From assembly GCF_018812025.1 (NCBI RefSeq), contig NC_063046.1, positions 650,328-714,327 on the forward strand: a stretch of 64,000 bases of DNA, given 5' to 3'. Source of the stretch: Megalobrama amblycephala. Lineage: Eukaryota > Chordata > Actinopteri > Cypriniformes > Xenocyprididae. A program made the position numbers and the translations under genes. This document shows, one piece after another, positions 1-12,100 of the stretch (the first letter of the stretch is position 1; each line of letters begins with the position of its first letter). The notes beneath the pieces were generated by a model. It was not told the DNA's origin and made no database searches. It was given only the letters and a program-made list of their open reading frames with translations.

Positions 1-125
1 AAGGAAAATAAATGCTTTAACATACGTTGAAGAAGTCATTCAAATAATTTAACAGAAAGATAAATGTTGATTAATAACTTAAAAGATATATATTGAAGCG
101 GCAGCGGATTCCAGAATCCACCCCT

Positions 126-512
126 TCAATGCACATTCACATTTTCTGTTACATGCACCTTTTCACTTTCTCTACAGTTCACATAATAGAGACTGCCTTC
201 TTTTGTTGCAGTAGCAATCGACTTTTGATTAACATCCATGATGCAGCATCTGTTCTCTGTGAACTTGACTTTTTTTTTCCAGACTGAGTTACAGTTGTGG
301 ATGACAGTTGTGGATGCATACAAAACATCATTCAACTTGCATTCTTCTGTCTTACCATCAGTCAATGTCATCTTCAGCCGCACAACTCCACGTGTTGCTT
401 CAACAGAGTGACTGTCTCCAAGTGTTACTTCTTGTGAGGGTTCCAGGATTTTAAATTCAACAAACTGTTTCTTGCATTAACACATGTGACATGTTGCAGA
501 ATTAGCTGATAG
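126..512 (-). pseudogene. Ty1/copia retrotransposon fragment (protease to GAG-pre-integrase region)
   Basis: On the minus strand a continuous frame reads through a protease-type SATCHMC motif, then a VTLGDSHSVEAT segment, then KLNDVLYAS and a KSIATATKEGSLYYVNC segment. This order is typical of copia-type polyproteins between the aspartic protease and the GAG-pre-integrase domain. The frame contains an in-frame stop just after the SATCHMC motif and ends after about 85 further codons. No reverse transcriptase, integrase or LTR is visible around it, so it is a dead fragment. Family assignment is by motif recognition only. Confidence 0.6.
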
Positions 513-540
513 TGCATGACTCGCCATTAGTCCGACACTC

Positions 541-2100
541 TCACTGTCTGAGCTGCTGAGTTTTAAGGGATAAAATTGATGACTACAGGGGGACTTTGAG
601 CTAATTTTATTTCATTTTAAGCTTATTTTATTTGATTGTAAGATTATTTTATTTTATTTCAAACTTATTTTTTAAGCTTGTTTTATTTTATACTTTATTT
701 ATTATATATATTTTAAGCATATTTTATTTATCTTATTTTATTTCAAGCTCTTTCAGTTGTAGTGTCAGTGTTGTCCAGTAGGAGGAGAGTCAATCCGGAG
801 ACACTGACCTCTGCTGGACAGCTGGAGGAACAGCAGCTGAAAATACAGATGAGATTTAAATATAAGGGGACAGGAACATAGACTGTAAAAAAAGATGGAC
901 GACGCGACGCCGCTTCCTTCCATTGTAATGAACTGAAGCCAAAATGGGCTGATGAATGGGCGCTGACACGTTACGCAATACGTCAAAAAAAAAAAAGTTT
1001 GGAGCCTGGGCATGCGCAGAAGGAATCGTCGTGGAGCCGGAGGCGGAGTCACGATATCAAACTTCCGCCCAGACGACTGCGTCATCATTCATGTATTTTA
1101 AATAGACTATAAAAATTATACACAATTTAAAAGTCTACCTATAAAATAATAGGCTATTCTGTTTCTAGAGCAATAATATTTTTGAAACAGCAAATTCAGT
1201 AGATAAAATCAATATAATATGCCACTAGAAACAACTCTAAATCGTCAGAAACGGTCCTGCCATTTTAAATCAAGTTCAACTAACGTTACAGGAGATCGAT
1301 TGCTGTAATTAGAGTAAGCTATCATTAGTTTTGTCCTGCTAATTATTATTTTATACCCATAAAAATAATAAGTAACTGTCAGATAACGATCACCTGCTTT
1401 TTCCCGACATGGTTAACATTAGGTGTGTTATCTTAACTAATAACATTTATTAATTAGCTTATAAAGCTGACATTTGATGTTACAGAAAAAAAGTTCAGTG
1501 ATCCGTCAGATCCTGTAGGTCAGGAAGGACAGGAATGAAAGTTGATAGATTTTCTGTCTGCCCTGTGGGTTCAGAAGACTTGTAATATGAGACTTGTTCT
1601 GCATGAGTCACATGAACTAATATTATTATTATTATTTAATATTATGATTATTTAGTGATCATTGTTTTTGTTGCTGTTTTTTGGTTTAGATCACTGCAAC
1701 AATATGAGGGTGAATGATGACAGGATTTTAAGTTTCCCCTTCAAATCATACATTTCATACATAGTACACAATAACAGACAATGACAGCCATCACTAAGGC
1801 AAACACACACACACACACACACACACACGTACGTTTGCATATGTCGTTCACAGCAGCTGTAAAACACATGAATTTGTTCAGCTAATGATGCTCATTAAAT
1901 GTGTTTATGCAAATACAGAAACAGAACAGAAATAAATGATTTGCATGGACAATGACGATTGTTCAGAATAAGGAGTGTCTACAATATCTAACAAATATCA
2001 ATCAAGCTTTATTATATTTATAGCACAAAAGGACTCGTGTAGTTGCATTATTATAGTATTATTATTATTATATAATTAATATACTTGACGATCATAATTT
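541..2100. other. Upstream stretch without genes; AT-rich filler and a CA microsatellite
   Basis: The part from 590 to 770 is a run of TTTTATTT-type AT-rich sequence. From about 880 to 1090 lies a GC-richer block that looks like a fragment of a dispersed fish repeat, but I cannot name it. A CA dinucleotide run sits at 1803-1828. I see no coding exon here. Confidence 0.5.
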
Positions 2101-2108
2101 AAAAAGTG

Positions 2109-2199
2109 CGACTCCGGTGGGACTCGAACCCACAACCTTTGAATCACATCGCTAGATATGCCTAGAAGTCCAATGCGCTATCCATTGCGCCACGGAGCC
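2109..2199 (-). tRNA. tRNA-Arg (anticodon TCT) with intron
   Basis: The reverse complement begins GGCTCCGTGGCGCAATGGAT (A-box region) and ends with GGTTCGAGTCCCACC (T arm, B box) followed by GGAGTCG, which pairs with the 5' acceptor strand. The anticodon loop reads CTTCTA, giving TCT (Arg, AGA codon). Between the anticodon and the 3' half of the anticodon stem there is an extra stretch of about 18 nt, the expected place of a tRNA intron; vertebrate tRNA-Arg(TCT) genes are known to carry introns. The gene lies about 240 bp upstream of the likely ALPK1 first exon, on the opposite strand. Confidence 0.93.
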
Positions 2200-2339
2200 A
2201 CCTGTTGATCGAGCGGAATATTACGCCTATTATACAGCTATACTGTAAACCGTTTAAGATAAATGTTTTCTCAGTATTTTTTTTATCTTAAATGTTTAAT
2301 AATCTGTAACATTAGGAATATGAATCTCTTACATGTTAC

Positions 2340-2645
2340 TTTAGATCCGCGTTCAGTCTTGTGTCGTTTCGCTCGTGAGACGCCAGTGATTGGCTGAGAC
2401 GCTGTACACGTCACCCGGAAGCGAAAGGAACATGAAACGGACCCGATATTGTTGTTACTCTGTTAACTTCTCAACATAAACAAATAAACAAGGTTTACAA
2501 ACAAAGTTTATTACATAGTAAATATTAACACGGTAGATGTACCTCTCGTCAAACTCTAACGGCGAGGACTTATTTATGACAGTTCCCGTTTTGTTGTCGT
2601 GTGATTTACTCTGGTAACCTCCAAGAACCGGTCGGATTTCTGAAG
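2340..2645 (+). promoter_or_regulatory. alpk1: ALPK1 promoter and 5' noncoding exon (predicted)
   Basis: This GC-richer patch lies just upstream of ALPK1. It contains an inverted CCAAT box (ATTGG, 2389-2393), an ETS core CCGGAAG at 2415-2421 and the string GGAAGCGAAA at 2417-2426, which matches the ETS-IRF composite consensus GGAANNGAAA. A good splice donor (TGAAG then GTAAAA) follows at 2645/2646, consistent with a 5' UTR exon spliced to the start-codon exon at 3133. The transcription start is not determined. Confidence 0.5.
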
Positions 2646-2806
2646 GTAAAAAACATTTGCGTTTATTTCCGTTATTTTTTTTTGTTGTAAATGATCTGTG
2701 TTCATGTTATTTGTAATGTAATATGACGGAACGTGTTCGGAAACAAGTTTAAAAGTAACAAGTTTGAAGCATTGAACGGTGATTTATAAATATTTGATTA
2801 CATTTG

Positions 2807-3038
2807 GCCACATAAGGAAAAAAAATCGTGCTTTTGTAAAACATATTTATGACAGTCGAAATTATGAATTAATACGTAATAAATATAATATTTTAAAAAA
2901 ATCGGAGTAATTAAAAAGTTGTAACTGTTATGACGTCATCATGACGAAATAATTTTTTTCTTTCATAATTTATGGCTTAGTATGTCATAATTTCGAAATT
3001 TTATGTCGTAATTAAGGTTTTTTTTTTCCTTATGTGGC
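2807..3038. mobile_element. Short fold-back element with GCCACATAAGG termini
   Basis: The left end GCCACATAAGGAAAAAAAA and right end TTTTTTTTCCTTATGTGGC are inverted copies of each other. The interior contains TCATAATTTCGAAATT-type motifs like those of the large array at 5590-8304, whose right edge carries the same CTTATGTGGC string (8295-8304). It lies in ALPK1 intron 1 and has no coding capacity. Confidence 0.6.
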
Positions 3039-3133
3039 AGAAATAGGCTAGATATCAATGTTGTGATATATTGGTGTTCCATAAAAACATGACTATAAAG
3101 TGAAGTGTGGTCCTGATTTCTGCCTGTAACAGC

Positions 3134-6100
3134 ATGAGTGGCCAGGAGGTGTCGCTGCTGCTGCAGGAGTGTTTGAGGCGCGCAGTCAGCGGACCGACGG
3201 GAGACACCGCGACGCTCGCGCACCGCCGCGGTAATGACGCACACAGCGCTGCAGAGGGCGCCAGTCAGTCAGTTATTTATGATGATTAACCTACAGTGCA
3301 AATAAGTTCATCTGTTTTATAATTATTATTTATTCCTTTCGATTCTTGAATGCAAAAGTTAGTATATAAGTGTGAAAATAGCAGCTATGACCCACTTTCT
3401 GCATGTAAGTTTACAAAAATAGCAAATATTTTTGTTATCTGGGTAGTTCACCCAAAATGTTGGACCCATTTGACTTTCATTGTATGGACGAAAACAAAAC
3501 ATTGATCCAAGAAAGACAATAAACACGGCTTGACCTCTGACCTCTCACCCTCAGGGTCGTTTCCGGACGAACTGAACATGCTCCTACAGGACGCGGCGGA
3601 CAGAAAGTGGCCGTTCGTGGAGGAGAAGTGGCAGTACAAACAGTCGGTGAAGTCTGAGGACAAAACGAACTCGTCGGACCTCGTCAGGAAGCATCTGCCG
3701 CAGTTACTGGTAACGATCGGACCGTCACTCTCGGTGAATAACGCTGAATCCGAGATCTGATCCTGCTGTGATTCCAGGTGTTTCTCAGAGACAGCATCGC
3801 CGCGGATGAGCCGCAGTGGGCCGTCGCTGCCGTCTTCCTGCTCGACCGGCTTCTGTACTGGATGGACGGCTCGCATGTCCTGCTGAAGGTTGCTAAGATG
3901 TTGCACAAACGTTACCCGGACGTTCCCATCGCCCCTCAGGTCATCATCAGACAGGCTCGTGTCTATCTGAACACCGGTGAGCTCGTATTCACAAATCATT
4001 ATAGCTTGTCAAATTTGGGTGTGAGCAAAAACACGCCGTTTTTGTGTGTGTCCCTTTAAATGCAAATGAGCTGCTGCTCCCCGCCCCCTTTCCAGAAGAG
4101 GGAGGGGCTTTAACAGCTCAACAACAACAAAGCTGGAGAATCTCACGCAGCCAAAATGAGGATTGTCAGTAACATTCAGTATGTTCTCTGAATGTTTTGA
4201 ATCAAGTTAGATTTAATGTCCAACTAAAATGTTTCAGAAAAACAATCCATGAACGATGTATAATGTTTTTGTGCTAATGTTTTGAGAACATTATTAAAGA
4301 CCAAATAACGTTCTATTGACGTTACTGTAAGAGCCTCTGTTCAGAACGTTCTCTGTTCGCTGGGATTCTTCCGCAGTGTGATCGTCTGGTTTTGTGATGC
4401 AGGTAAACTGCAGAAGGCCGAGTTCATTCTCAGCAGTCTGATCAATAATAAAGCTTCAACAGGTGCGTTCACTTTCATTCCTCTTCCACCTCATCTGTCC
4501 ATCTCTACTGTGTTGTTTCTGACTGTGGGCTGAATGTTGTTTCAGGCTGTTGGACGTATCAGAAGGCCAGTGATCAGACGCTAGTGCAAGCCGTCAGTCT
4601 TCAGGTGCGCGGACAAGTGCTGCAGACGCTAGGTGAGGAATTACAGGAATTAACTCGGTATTAACCTGCTGGATCGTGTTTCTAAGGCCTCTAACATGAT
4701 CAAAACAATCTCCTCCAGCCCTTCTGTCATCTGATTGATAGTTTAGACTCTTTTATCAAGTTAATGTGTCTGTTATAATGTTTGTGTTTATTGTAGGTCT
4801 GTGGCTTGAGGCTGCTGAACTCATATGGGCGTCTCTGATTGGCTTTTACGCTCTTCCACAACCTGATAAAAAGGTCTGGACACAGACTCTCACGATGAAT
4901 CTACACACTGTTGACATCTATCACTCATTTTGCCCATCAGTGTGTCTGTATTTGAGCATCAATCATCTTCTTGAATCTGTTTTCAGGGCATTGGAACGTC
5001 CCTCGGGCTCCTGGCCATCATACTGACCTCCATGAACGACAGAGACTTCGCTGCGCTTCAGGAAAAGCCTCATATTGACTTGGTAAGACAGTCTGAAATG
5101 TCCTGAATCAGTTTTTGCCTGTGCTGAGCCTGTTGTCAGATGTTCTCCGGCTCTTTTCTAGAGTTTTCTCGGAGAGACTCGCCATCGTCTGCTGTCTGCG
5201 GCGCGGGCCGCCAAAATGGCGGTTGTGTTCAGTCAGTATGGATCTCTGTACGTCCTGACCAATGTGGTGAGTCGACTCTGTGTCAGCGTAAACAGATCCT
5301 TAACACCTTTATTCCACAAACAGAGTTTGTTGCATGTCACATGAATTATTCTAAAGCATTAGAGGCACTAATATGACTGTAAAATAACAAAATGTGCTGC
5401 AAAACTGCAAACCTTATAAAAAAAAATTAACATAATATAACTGCTCATTTGTAATATTTAGTTTGTTTAAATGACGAAATTAAGTTTGACACACTGTTTT
5501 GTACCGTGTTTGTGTAAAGTGCCTTTTACTGTCTTAAGTATTTTATATGCTAATGCACATTTTATACATTTTTATATTCACTTTCTTTTTAGTATGTGAC
5601 AGTTGTGAATATGAGATAAAAAAAGTCAAAATTACAACATAAAAAGTCCAAATTATTAAAAGTAAAAATTGACAAAAAGTAAAAATTATGAGATAAAATG
5701 TTGACAGTCATAATTATGATATAAAGACAACATTATGAGAAGACAAAACTGGAAAAAAATATATAAAGTCAAAATTGATAATGTCAGAATTTTGACATAC
5801 TAAATCATAATTATGAGATATAAAGTCAAAATTCACTAAAAAGTCGAGATTATGAGAAAAAAAGTCAAAATGATGACATATTAAGTCATAATTAAGTTTA
5901 AATTATGAGAGAAATAGTCAGAATTATGACTCATAATTATGATAAAAAGTCAACATTATGAGATCAAAATTGACAAAAAAATCTAAATCATGTGACAAAT
6001 TGAAATTATGGCATAGTAAGTCATAATAATGAGATATAAATTGTCAAAATTGTTAATGTCAGAATTTTGACATAGTAAGTCATAATTGAGATAAAAAGTC

Positions 6101-9100
6101 AGAATTATGACATACTGAGTCATAAATTATGAGATATATAGTCAACATTGACAAAAAAATTGAGATTATTTGATAAAAAGTTGAGATTATGACGGTTCAT
6201 AATTATAATAAAAAGTAAAAATCATTAGAAGTCAAAACTGACAAAGTCGAAATTATGAGATAGTTGGAATTATGACTGTCATAATTATGATAAAAAGTCA
6301 ACATTATGAGATCAAAATTTACAAAAAAAATCTAAGTCATGTGATAAATTGAAATTATGGCATAGTAAGTCATAATAATGAGATATAAAGTCAAAATGAT
6401 GACAGTCATTATGTCAAAGTCAAAATAATGATATATTAAGTCATAATTGAGATAAAAAGTCAAAATAGATAAAATGTCAGAATTATGACAGACCGAGTCA
6501 TAAATTATGAGATATAGTCAACATTGATAAAAAGTTGAGATTATGACTATCAGTTATAATAAAAAGTCACAATTATTTGAAGTCAAAACTGACAAAATCG
6601 AAATTATGAGATAATTAGTCTGAATTATGATAAAAAGTAAACATTATGAGATCAAAATTTACCAAAAAAATCTAAATCATGTGACAAATTGACATTATGG
6701 CATAGTAAGTCATAATAATGAGATATAAAGTCAAAATGATGACAGTCATTATGTCAAAGTCAAAATAATGATATATTAAGTCATAATTGAGATAAAAAGT
6801 CAAAATAGATAAAATGTCAGAATTATGACAAACCGAGTCATAAATTATGAGATATAGTCAACATTGATAAAAAGTTGAGATTATGACTATCAGTTATAAT
6901 AAAAAGTCAAAATTATTAGAAGTCAAAACTGACAAAATCGAAATTATGAGATAATTAGTCTGAATTATGATAAAAAGTCAACATTATGAGATCAAAATTG
7001 ACAAAAAAAATCTAAGTCATGTGATAAATTAAAATTATGGCATAGTAAGTCATAATAATGAGATATAAATTGTCAAAATTGTTAATGTCAGAATTTTGAC
7101 ATAGTAAGTCATAATTGAGATAAAAAGTCAGAATTATGACATACTGAGTCATAAATTGTGAGATATATAGTCAACATTGACAAAAAATTGAGATTATTTG
7201 ATAAAAAATTGAGATTATGACGGTCATAATTATAATAAAAAGTAAAAATCATTAGAAGTCAAAACTGACAAAGTCGAAATTATGAGATAGTTGGAATTAT
7301 GACTCTTATAATTATGATAAAAAGTAAACATTATGAGATCAAAATTTACAAAAAAATCTAAATCATGTGATAAATTGAAATTATGGCATAGTAAGTCATA
7401 ATAATGAGATATAAAGTCAAAATGATGACAGTCATTATGTCAAAGTCAAAATAATGACATATTAAGTCATAATTTAGATAAAAAGTCAAAATGGATAAAA
7501 TGTCAGAATTATGACAGACCGAGTCATAAATTATGAGATATAGTCAACATTGATAAATTGAGATTATGACTATCAATTATAATAAAAAGTCAAAATTATT
7601 AGAAGTCAAAACTGACAAAATCGAAATTATGAGATAATTAGTCTGAATTATGATAAAAAGTCAACATTATGAGATCAAAATTGACAAAAAAAATCTAAGT
7701 CATGTGATAAATTAAAATTATGGCATAGTAAGTCATAATAATGAGATATAAATTGTCAAAATTGTTAATGTCAGAATTTTGACATAGTAAGTCATAATTG
7801 AGATAAAAAGTCAGAATTATGACATTATGAGTCAAAATTATGAGATATATAGTCAAAAAGTTGACAAAAAAATGAGATTATTTGATAAAAAGTTGAGATT
7901 ATGACGGTCATAATTATAATAAAAAGTAAAAATTATTAGAAGTCGAAATTATGAGATAGTCGGAATTATGACTGTCATAATTATGATAAAAAGTCAACAT
8001 TATGAGATCAAAATTTACAAAAAAATCTAAATCATGTGATAAATTAAAATTACAGCATATTAAGTCATAATTGAGATAAAAAGTCAGAATTATTACATTA
8101 TGAGTCAAAATTATGAGATATATAGTCAAAAAGTTGAGATTATGAGATAAAACGTTGAGTTTATTACAGTCGTTATGACAAAAAGGCAATTATAAGTCTA
8201 AATAATAATGTTAAGTCAGAATTATGAGATGAAAAATCAAAAAGGTCCATTTTTACTTTTTATGTCATGGTTATGACCTATCAAAACATTATTTCTTATG
8301 TGGCTTCCATAAATATGCATTACTGTATTCATTCATTAATAATAAGACCCATTCATTAGACTGACAAACTCATTTGCTGTTTTTACACTGAATCTGTTCT
8401 ACAATGTCAGGTGAGCATTAACACTAGATGTGTTTACCTTTTTATTTCCCCCTCCTAATGCTCTTCTGCAGGTCGCCCAGGGCATTTGTTTACTATCCTA
8501 CAGTTTCTCAAAGAAATGCCCCATGGAGGAACAGCAAACGCACCTCGCTTTGGCCAAAGAGGCCTTTGAGATCGGCTTGTTAACAAAGACGGCAGGAGAC
8601 GCCGTCACCAGCAAGCTGGAGCTGCACACGTTCCTCAAAGCTGCTTACTGCTTAGCCATGACGCACAGATGGATGAGCGGCACGTCCGAGACGGTCATCA
8701 CAGCGGCCAGCGTCTGTCGGGAAGCCTTCACTTTATTTGTCGACTACTGCGCTAGAGCGGATTCCTCTTTGTGTGCCGAGATCATGGCGAGGATACAACA
8801 GATTAAGTCGTTGTTGAAGGTGGAAACGTTCCGTAATTCTGACCCGCGCTCTTTTATTCCCGACAGCTACCGTTCGGTGGAGTTCGGCCCTGTTTTGTTT
8901 GCGCTCGGCGATTTTCCAAAGGTGTTGGATGTTTTTGGGAAGCATCACAAGTCGGTTTGTGAGGCATTCGAGAACGGCGTTCGAGGTGGTTCGTGCTCGA
9001 CTCATGCACAATGCATAACAGCATTTCAGACGGACACAGAAGTTCTTGCAACGGCCGATCATTCGACCCTGCTTTCCTCCAAACAGAATCCATCTTTAGT

Positions 9101-12100
9101 CCTGGTTGATCAGGCTCTTGATGGAAGTAAAGGAGCAAGCTTTGTCTCTCCGAGCAATCAAAGTAGTGTTCCCAACACTCGGAAGAACCCTGAAGCAAGG
9201 ACATCTTCGAGTTCTTTTAACAGTGGCTCCTCGTGGGAACAAGTATCGGGACTGTCTCAGAGTTGTGTGGAAACTGTGGAAGACATTGTAGATCCTTCTC
9301 AAACTGGTCATACTTGTGATGGATCTTTTGAGGCTCTTGATGGAAGTAAAGAAGCAAACGTTGTCCCTCCAAGCAATCGAAGTAGTGTTCCCAACACCTT
9401 TAGACATGACAAAGAATCCCAAAGTCTTTCCAAGTCAAAGCAAGAGCTCGTCACAACTGAAGACGTTGAGGACAATGCACCGGATACATCAGGTACCCAA
9501 TGGAGAGATGTTCAGAAGAACCCAGAAGCAAGAACATCTTCGAGTTCCTTGAACAGTGGCTCCTCGTGGGAACAAGTATCGGGACTGTCTCAGAGTTGTG
9601 TGGAAACTGTGGAAGACATTGTAGATCCTTCTCAAACTGGTCATACTTGTGATGAACGAAGCAGTTTTGGATCTTTTGAGGCTCTTGATGGAAGTAAAGA
9701 AGCAAACGTTGTCTCTCCGAGCAATCGAAGCAGTGTTCCCAACACATTTAGACACGACAAAGGATCTCCGAGTCAATCCCAACAAAAGCAAGAGCTCGTC
9801 ACAACTGAAGATGTTGAGGACAACACACCGAATACATCAGGTACCCAATGGAGAGACGTTCGGAAGAACCCAGAAGCAAGGACATCTTCAAGTTCCTTCA
9901 ACAGTGGCTCCTCGTGGGAACAAGTATCGGGACTGTCTCAGAGTTGTGTGGAAACTGTGGAAGACATTGTAGATCCTTGTCATACTTGTGATGAACGAAG
10001 CAGTTTTGGCTCTTTTGAGGCTCTTGATGGAAGTAAAGAAGCAAACGTTGTCTCTCCGAGCAATCGAAGCAGTGTTCCCAACACTTTTGGACACGACAAA
10101 GGATCCCAAAGACAATCCCAACCAAAGCAAGAACTCGTCACAACTGAAGACGTAGAGGACCAACAGAAAGATGTTCGGAAGCACAGCGGCTCCTCATGGG
10201 AACATGTATCAGGAGCGTCTCAAAGCGGCATTGAAACCGTGGAGGACGTTGTAGATCCTTCCCATGACAGCAACGAAATCAATAAAGGTGCAAAGTTTGA
10301 CCATCCCAAAGGTGGAAGCACTTCCTCGTTTTCCCTGTGCGATAGCTTCGGATCGCACTCATCTTGGCAAAAACTGTCCATGAGCCCCACAGATCGCCTT
10401 ACAAAAGCGTTCCCGCAAAAGATTCAGGAATGCCAAGGAACGACTCTGTTGTCCACCGAGAGCGAACCGTTTGAGGAACTGGGGTTTGAGCATCTGTCAG
10501 ACTCTACCATCCCACCCTCGTCTACGGGACACAATGAGCCGCCGTGCAACGAATGCTTCAAGAACTGCATCATGGGAAGTGACGTTCTGACGGAGCGTGA
10601 CTACCGATCGCTCTTGGCTGGAGTTTGTCAAAGCTGCCTCGTCAAGCGGCTGCCGAACAAACCGCTGAAACCCCTGGACAGCAGACAACTGGAGAAGGCC
10701 TACGGTAGGTGACGCCAGACGCTGTTTCTTCTGCAGACTGAGGTTAATGGTTCTGATGTACTTCACCTTATGAAGTGTTGGTGGCTGAAATGACTAGTCT
10801 TTCTTCATCTGATCTGCAGATGCCATCGTCTTGAAGTACTCGAAGGCCTCTGGCGTCTGGATGGGATGCGAAACCAGCGTTTACATTGGGAAATCGATGG
10901 GTGTGAAAGGCAAACAGAGACAAGCCATCGAGCTTCAGTATCTGCACCAGGAACAACTGCTCAACAGGTGAAACAACACAAATGCACAAATACAAACCTT
11001 AATGAACAATCATGCCACAAGAATCAAAACATTGCTCAGGTGGGATTTTTCCATACTGATATGGAAATCATCATATTCTAATCATCATATTCAATCATCA
11101 GTTATGTAGGGAAGGAGTATCTGAAGGATAAAGGGCTTCATGCGCACCTGGACGACGTGGAGCGACAGATGACGGCCCAATACTACGTTACTGAGTTTAA
11201 TAAACGCCTGTATGATAATAACGTCACAACCCAGATCTTCTTCATCCCCTCTGAAGTGCTGCTGGTGAGATCCAACACATTATTAATAATTTATCAAACT
11301 CGCCAAATATGTCTCGCACATTTAGAGATCCTGTATTTTTAAACATAACCCACAGCATGATTGACATGGAATTGGAGTTCCCTTTCAGTCGGTCACGTTC
11401 GACGTACGTCAGTAGTGACCGACGAATTGGGATATCGCTTAGAGAGCCCTATCATCTTCGTGTAAACTAAAACAAGCCAATGGAATTGGCGTGCGATATT
11501 TGCATAATGCGCACCGCCCCCGACAGGTGTATATAAATAGGAAGCGGATGCAATCGCACTCTGTCTTTCGCTTCGGAGCCATTTACTGGTGTCCTGTTTG
11601 AAGACTCCTTCTTCGTTGTTTTCTGAATTAAAACATTGCCTCAAGAAGAGGATTACAGCGAGCTTCAGTGCTGGTGAAGAGGGCACGTTCAGCGAGGTCG
11701 CGAGTGTCCGAGGAGCTGAGCTATAAGCTCTAAAACTGCTGTTTTCACGGCAACACAAAGAGTGTGTGTGTGAGCGATTTGGGCCGGTTCCTCGGTGTGT
11801 CAGGGAGTGGTGTACCTGACACATCGCGTCGCTCCCTGGGTGCTTCAGCACGAGTGAGTTGACTTCCCCTTCTAAAAGAGCTTTACAGACGAACCCTGAC
11901 AGTATGTCATTTCGTCTGTGCGTTACTGGGTGCGGTCGTTCCCTGGTCCCTGCTGATGGGCACAATCGCTGCATCTCGTGTTTGGGCGTTCAGCACGCTG
12001 AGGCAGCTTTTGTGGATGGTTCATGTTCCCATTGCGGGAACATGACCATCGCGGTGCTGAGGTCGAGGCTCTCCTTCCTGAAGTCTCAGGAAGCGGGAGT

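Noticed and set aside
3448..3999. 183-codon open frame on the minus strand over ALPK1 exons 2 and 3
   Set aside because: It is the antisense shadow of GC-rich ALPK1 coding exons; the plus strand gives family protein with proper splice sites.
5590..8304. Matrix attachment or replication origin in the AT-rich array
   Set aside because: AT-richness and palindromic motifs alone cannot support this, and nothing specific is visible.
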